A stretch of 64,000 bases of DNA from Clostridiaceae bacterium (GTDB lineage Bacteria; Bacillota; Clostridia; Oscillospirales; Butyricicoccaceae): contig QXXE01000012.1 in NCBI GenBank assembly GCA_009911355.1, positions 1 to 64,000 of the forward strand, written 5' to 3'. Of this stretch, positions 23,225-32,540 are shown one piece after another. The notes under the pieces were generated by a model. That model worked only from the letters and a program-made list of their open reading frames with translations. It did not search any database and was not told the origin of the DNA. Position 1 is the stretch's first letter. Each line of letters begins with the position of its first letter. The translations under genes and the position numbers were made by a program.

Positions 23225-25625
23225 GATGACGGTCAAAAACGGCATCGTTTACGGCGATGCCCTTTCCGCTCAGGAAAAGAAGCGGATCGTCATGCAGAAG
23301 AAAAAGGACAGGAAGGCAAAGAAAGTCCGCAAGTCCGCCCAGCAGACCATTCCCTATGTGGAGATGTGCCGCGACGGTATCTGCAAGGTAAACAGCCGCC
23401 TCTACACGAAGTCCATCGCCTTTGAGGACATCAACTACCAGCTTGCGCAGAACGAGGACAAAACTGCCATCTTTGAGAACTGGTGCGACTTTCTGAACTA
23501 CTTCGACAGCTCGATCTTCGTCCAGCTCTCCTTCATCAATCAGAAGGCAAGCTTGAATGAGTTTCGCAAGCGCATCAACATTCCGGCACAGGAGGACGCC
23601 TTCAACGACATCCGCTCCGAGTATTCCGGTATGCTTCAAAACCAGCTCACCAAGGGCAACAACGGGCTGATCAAGAAGAAGTACATCACCTTCGGCATTG
23701 AGGCGGACTCCCTCCGCACGGCAAAGCCGAAGCTCGAACGCATTGAAACCGACATTCTCAACAACTTCAAAACTCTCGGCGTGAAAACCGAGCCGCTGTC
23801 CGGCTATGAGCGGCTGAAAGTGCTTCATGATGTGTTCAATATGGACAGCAATGAGCCGTTCCGCTTTTCCTTCGATATGGTTGCCCGGACGGGGCTTTCC
23901 AGCAAGGACTTCATCGCTCCCACTTCCTTTGACTTCCGTGAAGGCAAGTGCTTCAAGATGGGCAAAACCATCGGTGCGGTGAGCTTCCTGCAAATCCTCG
24001 CGCCGGAACTCAATGACCGTATGCTTGCCGACTTCCTTGAGATGGACAGCAACATTACGGTCAATTTTCATATCCGGACGATTGACCAGGCGAAGGCAAT
24101 CAAGAGCATCAAGTCGAAGATCACCGACCTCGACAAGATGAAGATTGAAGAGCAGAAAAAGGCAGTCCGCTCCGGCTACGATATGGACATCATCCCGTCC
24201 GATCTCGCCACCTTCGGCGGTGAGGCGAAGCGTCTGTTGCAGGATCTCCAGACCCGCAATGAGAGACTGTTCCTTGTGACCATTCTCATCATGAACACGG
24301 CAACCAACCGCCAGAAGCTCGAAAATGCGGTGTTCCAGACCGCCGCCATTGCCCAAAAGTATAACTGTGCGCTCAAGCGTCTCGACTTCCAGCAGGAGGA
24401 AGGGCTGATGTCCTCTCTGCCTATCGGCGTCAATCAGGTGGAGATCGAACGCGGACTGACCACTTCCAGCACGGCGGTTTTCGTGCCGTTCACCACGCAG
24501 GAGCTTTTTCAGGATGGCGAAGCTCTCTACTACGGGCTGAACGCGCTGTCCAACAACATGATCATGGTAGACCGCAAGCAGCTCAAGAACCCCAACGGGC
24601 TGATCTTGGGTACACCCGGTTCCGGTAAGTCCTTCTCCGCAAAGCGTGAAATGACGAACGCCTTCCTCATCACGGAGGATGACATCATCGTCTGTGACCC
24701 CGAAGCCGAGTATTTCCCCCTTGTGCAGAAGCTCGGTGGTCAGGTCATCCGCATTTCGCCGGTCAGCACGGATTACATCAATCCGCTGGACATCAACACG
24801 AACTACTCCGAAGAGGAAAACCCGCTGACGCTGAAATCCGACTTTATCCTCTCCATGTGTGAGCTGATTGTCGGCGGCAAGGACGGCTTGCAGCCGGTTG
24901 AGAAGACTATCATCGACCGCAGCGTCCGCATGGTCTATCAGGAGTTTCTTGCAGATCCCAAGCCGGAGAAAATGCCGATCCTTGAAGACCTCTACAACAT
25001 TCTGAGAAATCAGAAGGAGCCGGAGGCACAGCGCATCGCAACTGCCCTTGAAATCTATGTTCACGGCTCTCTGAACGTCTTCAATCACAGAACGAATGTG
25101 GATGTCAACAACCGCTTCGTCTGCTATGACATCCGCGAACTCGGCAAGCAGCTCAAGAAGCTCGGTATGCTGATTGTGCAGGATCAGGTGTGGAACAGAG
25201 TCACCATCAACCGCGCCCAGCATAAGGCAACGCGCTACTACATGGACGAGTTCCATCTGCTCTTGAAGGAGGAACAGACCGCCGCATACAGCGTGGAAAT
25301 CTGGAAGCGTTTCAGAAAGTGGGGCGGCATTCCCACCGGTATCACCCAGAACGTCAAGGATCTTCTTGCTTCCCGCGAGGTGGAAAACATCTTTGAAAAC
25401 TCGGATTTTGTCTACCTTCTGAATCAGGCATCCGGTGACCGGCAGATTCTCTCGAAGGCGCTGAACATCTCGCCCAGCCAGCAGAACTACATCACCAATT
25501 CCAACGCCGGTGAGGGGCTGATCTTCTATGGCTCAACCATCGTGCCATTCAAGGACGATTTCCCCAAGAACACGCAGCTCTACCGCATCATGACCACCAA
25601 GCCCGAAGAAACCGTACAGAATTAA
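23193..25625 (+). CDS. VirB4-type conjugation ATPase
   Basis: An 810-residue VirB4/TraE-like ATPase that energises the transfer channel. Walker A is GTPGSGKSFSAKRE near residue 472, Walker B is RYYMDEFHLLLKEE near 680, and GGIPTGITQNVKDLL follows. The N-terminal third is the VirB4 domain that contacts the membrane complex. The start is TTG at 23193, preceded by AGGAGG and overlapping prgI. The ATG at 23226 is a less likely alternative. Confidence 0.95.
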   Translation: MNNSTVKAKPKMTVKNGIVYGDALSAQEKKRIVMQKKKDRKAKKVRKSAQQTIPYVEMCRDGICKVNSRLYTKSIAFEDINYQLAQNEDKTAIFENWCDFLNYFDSSIFVQLSFINQKASLNEFRKRINIPAQEDAFNDIRSEYSGMLQNQLTKGNNGLIKKKYITFGIEADSLRTAKPKLERIETDILNNFKTLGVKTEPLSGYERLKVLHDVFNMDSNEPFRFSFDMVARTGLSSKDFIAPTSFDFREGKCFKMGKTIGAVSFLQILAPELNDRMLADFLEMDSNITVNFHIRTIDQAKAIKSIKSKITDLDKMKIEEQKKAVRSGYDMDIIPSDLATFGGEAKRLLQDLQTRNERLFLVTILIMNTATNRQKLENAVFQTAAIAQKYNCALKRLDFQQEEGLMSSLPIGVNQVEIERGLTTSSTAVFVPFTTQELFQDGEALYYGLNALSNNMIMVDRKQLKNPNGLILGTPGSGKSFSAKREMTNAFLITEDDIIVCDPEAEYFPLVQKLGGQVIRISPVSTDYINPLDINTNYSEEENPLTLKSDFILSMCELIVGGKDGLQPVEKTIIDRSVRMVYQEFLADPKPEKMPILEDLYNILRNQKEPEAQRIATALEIYVHGSLNVFNHRTNVDVNNRFVCYDIRELGKQLKKLGMLIVQDQVWNRVTINRAQHKATRYYMDEFHLLLKEEQTAAYSVEIWKRFRKWGGIPTGITQNVKDLLASREVENIFENSDFVYLLNQASGDRQILSKALNISPSQQNYITNSNAGEGLIFYGSTIVPFKDDFPKNTQLYRIMTTKPEETVQN

Positions 25626-25639
25626 GGAGGATTTTGAAT

Positions 25640-26263
25640 ATGAATAAGAACTTCAATCTTGAGAACGCCAAGAGCATCATCGCAGAAGCCAGCGGTGTCC
25701 CCGTAAACACCACGTTTGGCAGCATCACCAAGCCGATTGACCTTCTGCTTGAGGTCATCGACATGAGCGCCGATCTCATTGCCCTCATCCACGAGGAAAC
25801 CGAACTGAAAAAGCACCATCGCGCCTACCTCCACGTTCATGAGGAACTGGAGGACTGCGCCGACCAGATGGCAGAGCGTATGCAGGAGATTTTCGATGAG
25901 ACCACTGACTGTGTGATCAAGCTGATGAAGGATGTCCACGAGACGTTCCGAGTCCGCAAGCAGGAAGCGGCTGAGGACGATGCCGATACCGTCACCATCG
26001 CCAAGGAAGACTACGAAACCATGATCGACGATCTGCTCACGATGTCCGAAATCATTCAGTGCGTCGCAGATATGCGCACGCAGGATGTGAAGGCAATCCG
26101 CGAGTTCGGCAAGTTCGTCCCCGCCTTTGCCGCCTTTGAGAAGAACCGCCTGAGCCTCTATCGTGAGGCGGCGAAGGAAGCCGAGGAAATCTTCGACCGT
26201 TGGGCGGACGAGATTGACGATCTCGATGAGGACTACGAGCCGGACGAGTTCTTCTCTGACTGA
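25640..26263 (+). CDS. Hypothetical acidic helical protein of the transfer operon
   Basis: A 207-residue, acidic, mostly helical protein with no membrane segment; the C-terminus is very acidic (IDDLDEDYEPDEFF). No domain recognised. The ATG at 25640 has TTAAGGAGG upstream, and the gene sits 14 bp after virB4 and just before a methyltransferase. Its place between virB4 and the NlpC/P60 gene suggests a role in transfer, but the sequence gives no direct clue. Confidence 0.6.
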   Translation: MNKNFNLENAKSIIAEASGVPVNTTFGSITKPIDLLLEVIDMSADLIALIHEETELKKHHRAYLHVHEELEDCADQMAERMQEIFDETTDCVIKLMKDVHETFRVRKQEAAEDDADTVTIAKEDYETMIDDLLTMSEIIQCVADMRTQDVKAIREFGKFVPAFAAFEKNRLSLYREAAKEAEEIFDRWADEIDDLDEDYEPDEFFSD

Positions 26264-26297
26264 GCCGTCCGGCTCTCAAAGGAAGGAGCTGATACCC

Positions 26298-27245
26298 ATA
26301 GAGCTTGACATCATTCATACCGGCGATTGCCTTGAAATCCTGAAAACTCTGCCCGATGACAGCGTTCATTGCTGTGTGACATCCCCGCCGTACTACGCGC
26401 TCCGCGATTACGGCATGGAAGCTCAGATCGGCAGAGAGACAACGCCGAAGGAATATATCTCGCGCCTGACGGAAGTGTTTACCGAAGTCAGGCGCGTTTT
26501 GCGTCCGGATGGAACGCTCTGGCTGAACATCTCGGACACCTACGCCGGAAAGGGCAATCAGGGCGATTTCATTGACCCAAAGAACCCCAACGGCAGAAAC
26601 GGTCAGGCTGTGGCTCTCAACAACAAGGTTGAGGGCTGCAAGCCGAAGGACATGATCGGTATTCCGTGGATGCTTGCTTTTGCCCTCCGCGATACCGGCT
26701 GGTATCTGCGCAACGACATCATCTGGATGAAGGATAACCCCATGCCGGAGAGCGTCAAAGACCGCTGCGCCCGCTGCTATGAGCATATTTTCCTGTTCTC
26801 CAAGTCGAAGAAGTATTTCTTTGACTACAAGGCAATCTCCGAACCGATTGCCCCCGCAACGGCAGAACGCCTCAAGCGCGGCATGAAAGGCGGCAACAAG
26901 TACGGCAAGCCTGTTCCCGGTCAGCCTCAGCCGCAGTACATCAACCGCCCGCGTGAGCATGGTGAGATCAAGGACGCAGACATCAATCCGCTCCGCAATA
27001 AGCGCGATGTCTGGAAGATCAACACCGTCCCCTTCAAGGGCGGTCACTATGCCGCCTACCCTCCAAAGCTGGTTGAAACCTGTCTTCTCGCCGGTTGTCC
27101 AGAAGGCGGCATTGTGCTTGACCCCTTTATGGGAAGCGGCACAACCGGCATGGTTGCTTCGCAGATGGGGCGTCATTTCGTGGGCATAGAGCTGAACCCT
27201 GAATACACCGAGCTTGCCTACAAGCGGATTGGAGGTGAAATCTGA
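26298..27245 (+). CDS. Site-specific DNA methyltransferase (N4/N6), probable ATA start
   Basis: About 315 residues of a beta-class DNA methyltransferase: catalytic TSPPYYALRDYG at residues 28-39, and the SAM-binding DPFMGSGTTGMVASQMGRHF near the C-terminus. The reading frame has no ATG, GTG or TTG between the AAGGAAGGAG site (26279-26288) and the catalytic motif. Relatives start M-E-L-D-I-I, and here the same stretch is ATA GAG CTT GAC ATC ATT, so ATA at 26298 is the likely initiator. It shares its final A with the next gene's ATG. It may protect ICE DNA from restriction during transfer. Confidence 0.8.
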   Translation: MELDIIHTGDCLEILKTLPDDSVHCCVTSPPYYALRDYGMEAQIGRETTPKEYISRLTEVFTEVRRVLRPDGTLWLNISDTYAGKGNQGDFIDPKNPNGRNGQAVALNNKVEGCKPKDMIGIPWMLAFALRDTGWYLRNDIIWMKDNPMPESVKDRCARCYEHIFLFSKSKKYFFDYKAISEPIAPATAERLKRGMKGGNKYGKPVPGQPQPQYINRPREHGEIKDADINPLRNKRDVWKINTVPFKGGHYAAYPPKLVETCLLAGCPEGGIVLDPFMGSGTTGMVASQMGRHFVGIELNPEYTELAYKRIGGEI

Positions 27246-29449
27246 TGTGCAAGGAACCGGAACTCAAAGCCCGCGACAAGGTTGTTCTGCGGATGAAGCG
27301 GGAGGGCGCGGTTGAGGAAAACCTGACGGCTGGCACCGAGCAGCGCGTGTCCAAACGTCCGGAAGATGCAGAGCTGGTGAAGCCCGCTGAGACAGCCGAG
27401 CCTTCCGAGGCACTTTCACCGGAGGAACAGAAAAAGGTGCAGATGCGCCGTCAGCAGCATCAGTTTCAGGCGGAACACGCTGAGGATAATAACACTCAGC
27501 CGCCCTCGGAAACGTCCGTCACAGAAGAGAAAAGGGCAGAAAATCCACCCCAGAATGCACCTGAACCGCTGCCCTCGGAAACGCCGTTCAAGCCCCCTGT
27601 TTTGGAGCAGCACGGCGTTTCATCGCATACCGGCACGGTGATTGCCGAAACGGTTGTCACCCACAAGCTGCGCAAGACCTCTGCGGTTGAAGCCGTTGAT
27701 GCAGATGCCGTTCTCACTCAAGCGGCGGAGACTGCCTCTGCAAAGCCGCTCTCGGACGATGCCGTCCCGCCCGCGAAGCGGATGCAGAAGCTCGAAAGAA
27801 AGTCAGAAAAGGCGCATGAGCGTCTGGATGCTGCCCGTGAAAAGCTGCCCACGCACAAGGTTCTCAAGAAAGAGCGTGTCTTTGATGAAGAGACCGGAAA
27901 GGGCAAAACCCGCCTTCATTTTGAGGATGAGCTGAAAAAGCCCAAGAGCAAAGGCAAGCTGCAATTTGAGGCAGATAAAACCGTCCGCAAGGTCGGTGAC
28001 ACCCTTGTTTCCGGCATTCACGGCAAAATCCATGAGGTCGAGCAGGAAAACTCGGCGGTTGAGGCGGCGCATAAAACAGAGATTGCCGTTGAGACCGCTG
28101 CGAGGCATTTCCGTCATCATCGGGAAAGCAGCGTCAACAAGCCTTATGAGAAGGTTTCCAAGCTGGAACACAAGGCGGATGTAGCTGACGCCAAGCTCCA
28201 ATATGAGAGAAATCAGCAGGAGCATCCTGAGATGAAGAAGCAGAACATGAACAAGCACTACCAGAAGCAGAACATCAAGAAGGAATATGCCGCTGCACGG
28301 AATGCCGGTTCTCAGACCGCCGGGACTGCCACAAAGAATACCGGCAAGAAGCTCGGTGAGAAGGCGTCCGACAAGATCAAGGAGTTCTTTGAGAAGAACA
28401 AGAAGGTCTTCATCTGGATCGGCGTCGGAATTGCCCTTCTCGTTTTGCTCGGTGCCGGAATCAGCTCGTGTTCGATGCTCACCTCTACCGGCTCGTCGGT
28501 CATTGCGTCCTCTTATCTCAGCGAGGATGACGCGATGCTTGGCGCGGAGGCGCAGTATTGCCGGATGGAGCAAGAGCTGCAAAGCTATCTGGATAACTAT
28601 GAAGGCACTCATGACTATGACGAATATCACTTCGATCTGGATGATATTGAGCATGACCCCTATGTGCTGATCTCCATTCTCTCGGCTCTCCATGAGGGTG
28701 AGTTCACGCTGGATGAGGTGCAGGGTACGCTCCAAATGCTGTTTGAAAAGCAGTATATCCTCACAGAAGAGGTCATCGTCGAAACCAGATACCGCACGGA
28801 GACCGACACATGGACGGATGCAGACGGCAATACGCACACGGAAACCTACCGCGTCCCGTATGACTACTACATCTGCAACGTGAAGCTCGAAAACTTCAAT
28901 CTCTCCCACGTCCCGGTCTACATCATGTCTCAGGAACAGCTCTCCATGTACGCGACGTATATGTCGGTGCTGGGCAACCGCGAGGATCTGTTCGGTGATT
29001 CTCCCTATGTGGACAAGTACATTACAAATCCTCCCGCCGACTACGATGTCAACCCGGAATACCTGAACGACGAGAAGTTTGCGACACTGATCACCGAGGC
29101 GGAAAAGTATCTCGGCTATCCGTATGTGTGGGGCGGCTCCAATCCCGACACGTCCTTCGACTGCTCCGGCTTCGTCAGCTACGTTCTCACAAACAGCGGG
29201 CTTGTGAACACCGGGCGGCTTGGCGCACAAGGGCTTTACAACGTCTGTACGCCGGTTTCAAAGGCGAATGCACAGCCCGGTGATCTCATCTTTTTCGTCG
29301 GGACGTATGACACCCCCGGTGTGTCCCACGTCGGCATTTACGTCGGTGATGGGGTCATGATCCACTGCGGCGATCCCATTCAGTACACATCCATCAACTC
29401 TTCCTATTGGCAGCAGCATTTCTACGCCTTCGGAAGACCCGCCTATTAA
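27245..29449 (+). CDS. Membrane-anchored NlpC/P60 peptidoglycan hydrolase, CD1108 family
   Basis: A 734-residue protein. Residues 1-380 are charged, Glu/Lys-rich and partly coiled-coil (cytoplasmic side); a membrane helix IWIGVGIALLVLLGAGISSC lies near 390-410; the outer part ends in an NlpC/P60 domain with the catalytic Cys in TSFDCSGFVSYV (near 638), GDLIFFVG and His in SHVGIYVGDG. It should open the cell wall locally for the conjugation channel, like VirB1-type enzymes. It follows the methyltransferase without a gap. Confidence 0.9.
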   Translation: MCKEPELKARDKVVLRMKREGAVEENLTAGTEQRVSKRPEDAELVKPAETAEPSEALSPEEQKKVQMRRQQHQFQAEHAEDNNTQPPSETSVTEEKRAENPPQNAPEPLPSETPFKPPVLEQHGVSSHTGTVIAETVVTHKLRKTSAVEAVDADAVLTQAAETASAKPLSDDAVPPAKRMQKLERKSEKAHERLDAAREKLPTHKVLKKERVFDEETGKGKTRLHFEDELKKPKSKGKLQFEADKTVRKVGDTLVSGIHGKIHEVEQENSAVEAAHKTEIAVETAARHFRHHRESSVNKPYEKVSKLEHKADVADAKLQYERNQQEHPEMKKQNMNKHYQKQNIKKEYAAARNAGSQTAGTATKNTGKKLGEKASDKIKEFFEKNKKVFIWIGVGIALLVLLGAGISSCSMLTSTGSSVIASSYLSEDDAMLGAEAQYCRMEQELQSYLDNYEGTHDYDEYHFDLDDIEHDPYVLISILSALHEGEFTLDEVQGTLQMLFEKQYILTEEVIVETRYRTETDTWTDADGNTHTETYRVPYDYYICNVKLENFNLSHVPVYIMSQEQLSMYATYMSVLGNREDLFGDSPYVDKYITNPPADYDVNPEYLNDEKFATLITEAEKYLGYPYVWGGSNPDTSFDCSGFVSYVLTNSGLVNTGRLGAQGLYNVCTPVSKANAQPGDLIFFVGTYDTPGVSHVGIYVGDGVMIHCGDPIQYTSINSSYWQQHFYAFGRPAY

Positions 29450-29465
29450 AAGAAAGGAGTTTTTC

Positions 29466-29702
29466 ATGAATCCCAAGTATCAGAAAGTCCTCTCCGACAT
29501 CGAGAAGGCTGAAAAGAAGAAATCCGAAATCGAAGGTCAGCTCAAGGAGCTGTACGACAAAAAGACAGAGCTGGAAAACCTTGAAATCATCAATACCGTG
29601 CGCTCTATGGTGATGGACAAGGATCAGATCATGGCGTTCCTGTCTTCCATGAAGGGCGGCACCAAGCCCGCTGAAAATACGGAGGTAATCGACAATGCGT
29701 AA
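29466..29702 (+). CDS. DUF4315 family protein
   Basis: A 78-residue coiled-coil protein: YQKVLSDIEKAEKKKSEIEG then LKELYDKKTELENLEIINTV and a MDKDQIMAFLSSMKGG end. This is the DUF4315 family, always found in this position of clostridial ICE transfer operons; its molecular role is unknown. AAAGGAG precedes the ATG and the stop overlaps the next gene by 8 bp. Confidence 0.85.
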   Translation: MNPKYQKVLSDIEKAEKKKSEIEGQLKELYDKKTELENLEIINTVRSMVMDKDQIMAFLSSMKGGTKPAENTEVIDNA

Positions 29703-30474
29703 GAAGTTTCGTTTTCTGACCATCCTTGCGGTCTGCGTCATGGTTCTGTCCTGCTTCTCTGTCACGGCGTTTGCCTACGCCGATGATACCGAGCAGAACC
29801 TTCCCGTTACGGAGGCAACTCAGCCCGAACAGCAGCCCGCAGTCACTCCCGCGCCGGAAAAGCCGATGGGTGAGCCGATTGACGATGAGGGCAACGCCTA
29901 CACCCGCGACTTGCTCTATGACAAGGCAACCAACAAGCAGTTCATCACTGTCCAGACGAAGAACGGCAACACCTTCTTCATTGTCATCGACTACGATGCG
30001 CCCATCAACGAGGATGAGGAACAGTATCAGACGTACTTCCTGAACATGGTCGATGAGAGCGATCTGCTTGCGCTGCTGGATGATGACACTGCGGCTGCGC
30101 TGACCACCTGTAACTGCAAAGAGAAATGCGCTGCCGGTCAGGTCAACACCGACTGCCCGGTCTGCAAGACCAACATGAGCGAATGCACCGGCACAGCCCC
30201 CGTTACACCTGAGCCGGACAAGGATGCGGAAACCGAAGTGCCTGAGACCAAGCCCGAAAAGAAATCCAACGTCGGCATGATCCTCGTCATCTTTGCCCTT
30301 GCCGGTGCTGCGGGTGCAGCTTATTACTACATCAAGTTCGTCAAGGGCAGAAAGCCAAAGGATGAGGATATGGACTTCTTCGACGATGAAGGCTACGAGG
30401 AAGAGCCGTACATCAACGAGGATGAAGAGCCGCAGATCGCGGAGGATGCTGAAACGGATGGTGATGAAGATTGA
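29695..30474 (+). CDS. DUF4366 family exported membrane protein
   Basis: A 259-residue protein with a signal peptide (FLTILAVCVMVLSCFSVTAF, cut near ..AFAYA), an extracellular part including DEGNAYTRDLLYDKATNKQF and FFIVIDYDAPI (DUF4366), a cysteine-rich strip around CNCKEKC and CPVC, one membrane helix (residues 192-212) and an acidic cytoplasmic tail. It is probably a surface-exposed part of the mating apparatus. The stop overlaps the topoisomerase TTG. Confidence 0.85.
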   Translation: MRKKFRFLTILAVCVMVLSCFSVTAFAYADDTEQNLPVTEATQPEQQPAVTPAPEKPMGEPIDDEGNAYTRDLLYDKATNKQFITVQTKNGNTFFIVIDYDAPINEDEEQYQTYFLNMVDESDLLALLDDDTAAALTTCNCKEKCAAGQVNTDCPVCKTNMSECTGTAPVTPEPDKDAETEVPETKPEKKSNVGMILVIFALAGAAGAAYYYIKFVKGRKPKDEDMDFFDDEGYEEEPYINEDEEPQIAEDAETDGDED

Positions 30475-32540
30475 TCTTAGTCATTGCTGAAAAGCCCAGC
30501 GTTGCCCAGTCCATCGCAAAGGTGCTGGGCGCGACGTCCCGCAAGGACGGCTACATGGAGGGCGGCAATTACATCGTTTCGTGGTGTTTCGGTCATCTGG
30601 TGGAGCTGGCAGACGCCAGCTCCTACGATGAGCGGTATGCCAAGTGGCGGTATGACGATCTGCCCATTGTTCCGGAAAGCTGGATGTTTGAGGTCACAAA
30701 GGACAAAGCACAACAGTTCAAGGTGCTGTCCTCTCTTATGAAGGACAAGCGCGTCACCGAGCTGGTCTGCGCAACCGATGCAGGGCGCGAGGGTGAGCTG
30801 ATCTTCCGGCTGGTCTACAACAAAGCCGGATGCACCAAGCCCTTCAAGCGTCTGTGGATCAGCTCGTTGGAGGACTCCGCCATCCGCGAAGGCTTCCAGC
30901 ATCTCCGGGACGGCAAAGAATATGACCGTCTCTATGAAGCGGCACTCAGCCGCTCGAAGGCGGACTGGATTGTCGGCATCAACGGCACCCGCCTTTTCAC
31001 CACGCTCTATCACAAGAAGCTGGTGGTCGGGCGCGTCCAGACGCCGACCCTTGCAATGCTGGTGGAGCGTGACGGGAAAATCTCCACGTTCCATAAGGAG
31101 AAGTATTTCAACGTCCACGTCGGCAAGGGTGATCTGACCGCCGATCTGGAAAAGGTCAAAACCGAAGAGGAAGCAAAGAGAATTGCGGCGGCTTGCGAGA
31201 AAAAGCAAGCCGTCGTTTCTTCTCTCAAGCGGGAGACGAAAACCGTCAATCCTCCGAAGCTCTACGATCTGACCACCTTGCAGCGCGAGGCTAACCGATA
31301 CTACGGCTTCACCGCCCAGCAGACACTCGATCTCGTTCAGACGCTCTACGAAAAAAAGCTCCTGACATATCCGCGCACGGACAGTCAGTTCATCACGGAT
31401 GATATGGAGGACACTGCCCGTCAGGTCATTTCTATCGTCTGCCGCCAGTTTCCGCTTTTCTCCGGTGTTTTGGTCACTCCGGACATTGCCCGCGTGACCG
31501 ACAACAGCAATGTTACAGATCACCACGCCATTCTCCCGACCGTCCAGCTTGAAAAGCAGGATGTTTCCGCGCTTCCTCAGTCAGAGCAGAAAATCCTCAA
31601 TCTTGTTGGGATGCGCCTTCTGTGTGCGACCGGCGAGAAGCACACCTACGCAGAAACGCAGATCTCGCTCTCCTGCGAGAGCTATACGTTCAAAACCAAG
31701 GGGAAGACCGTCGTTCAAAACGGCTGGAAAGCCATTGAAGAGCTGTTCAAGGCTTCCCTCAAGACGAAGGAAAAGGATGATCCCATGAAGTCCCTGCCCG
31801 AAGTCCACGAGGGCGATGTTCTGGATGGTGTGTCCGCCAGCGTCACCGAACACTTTACGACACCCCCGAAGCAATACACGGAAGATACGCTCCTGTCTGC
31901 GATGGAGACCGCCGGAAACGATCAGTTTGACGATGACACCGAGAAGAAAGGTCTCGGAACACCCGCGACCCGCGCCGGTATCATTGAAAAGCTGGTGAAA
32001 TCCGGCTTTGCAGAGCGTAAAGGCAAATCCCTCATTCCCACGAAGGACGGCTGCAACCTTGTCTGCGTCCTGCCGGAACAGATCACTTCTCCCGCAATGA
32101 CGGCGGAATGGGAAAACACGCTCATGGAGATTGAACGCGGCAAGGCAGATGCGGACGCCTTCCTCAGCGGCATTGTCCGGATGACCGGGGATCTCGTGAA
32201 AGCCTATCCGTTCCTCTCCGATGCCGAAGCCCAGCGTTTCGGCACGGGTAAGGAGGAAATCGGCAAATGTCCCCGCTGCGGCTCTCCGGTCTATGTCGGC
32301 AAGGGCAACTTCTACTGCTCGAACAAGGACTGCTCCTTCTGCCTGTGGGAAGACAACAAGTTCTTTTCCAGCAAGAAAAAGAAGCTGACCAAGAGGATTG
32401 CAAAGGAGCTGCTGGACAAGGGCTGGTGCCGCGTGACCGGGCTTTACACGCCGAAGAAGCCTCAGCTCTACGATGCGGTGATCCGGCTGGATGACAGCGG
32501 CGGCAAATACGTCAGCTTCAAGATGGAGTTTGATCGATGA
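30471..32540 (+). CDS. topB: DNA topoisomerase III
   Basis: A 689-residue type IA topoisomerase. The TOPRIM domain begins ILVIAEKPSVAQSIAKVLGA with CATDAGREGELIFRL after it; the active-site Tyr is in LLTYPRTDSQF near residue 302; a C-terminal zinc ribbon has CPRCGSPVYVGKGNFYC. ICE-borne TopB relaxes or decatenates DNA during transfer and replication. The start is TTG at 30471, overlapping the DUF4366 stop. The protein looks complete. Confidence 0.95.
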   Translation: MILVIAEKPSVAQSIAKVLGATSRKDGYMEGGNYIVSWCFGHLVELADASSYDERYAKWRYDDLPIVPESWMFEVTKDKAQQFKVLSSLMKDKRVTELVCATDAGREGELIFRLVYNKAGCTKPFKRLWISSLEDSAIREGFQHLRDGKEYDRLYEAALSRSKADWIVGINGTRLFTTLYHKKLVVGRVQTPTLAMLVERDGKISTFHKEKYFNVHVGKGDLTADLEKVKTEEEAKRIAAACEKKQAVVSSLKRETKTVNPPKLYDLTTLQREANRYYGFTAQQTLDLVQTLYEKKLLTYPRTDSQFITDDMEDTARQVISIVCRQFPLFSGVLVTPDIARVTDNSNVTDHHAILPTVQLEKQDVSALPQSEQKILNLVGMRLLCATGEKHTYAETQISLSCESYTFKTKGKTVVQNGWKAIEELFKASLKTKEKDDPMKSLPEVHEGDVLDGVSASVTEHFTTPPKQYTEDTLLSAMETAGNDQFDDDTEKKGLGTPATRAGIIEKLVKSGFAERKGKSLIPTKDGCNLVCVLPEQITSPAMTAEWENTLMEIERGKADADAFLSGIVRMTGDLVKAYPFLSDAEAQRFGTGKEEIGKCPRCGSPVYVGKGNFYCSNKDCSFCLWEDNKFFSSKKKKLTKRIAKELLDKGWCRVTGLYTPKKPQLYDAVIRLDDSGGKYVSFKMEFDR

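Noticed and set aside
23169-25256. A 695-codon open frame on the minus strand
   Set aside because: It is antisense to virB4, whose motifs are unmistakable; it has no recognisable domain and arises from the codon bias of the plus-strand gene.
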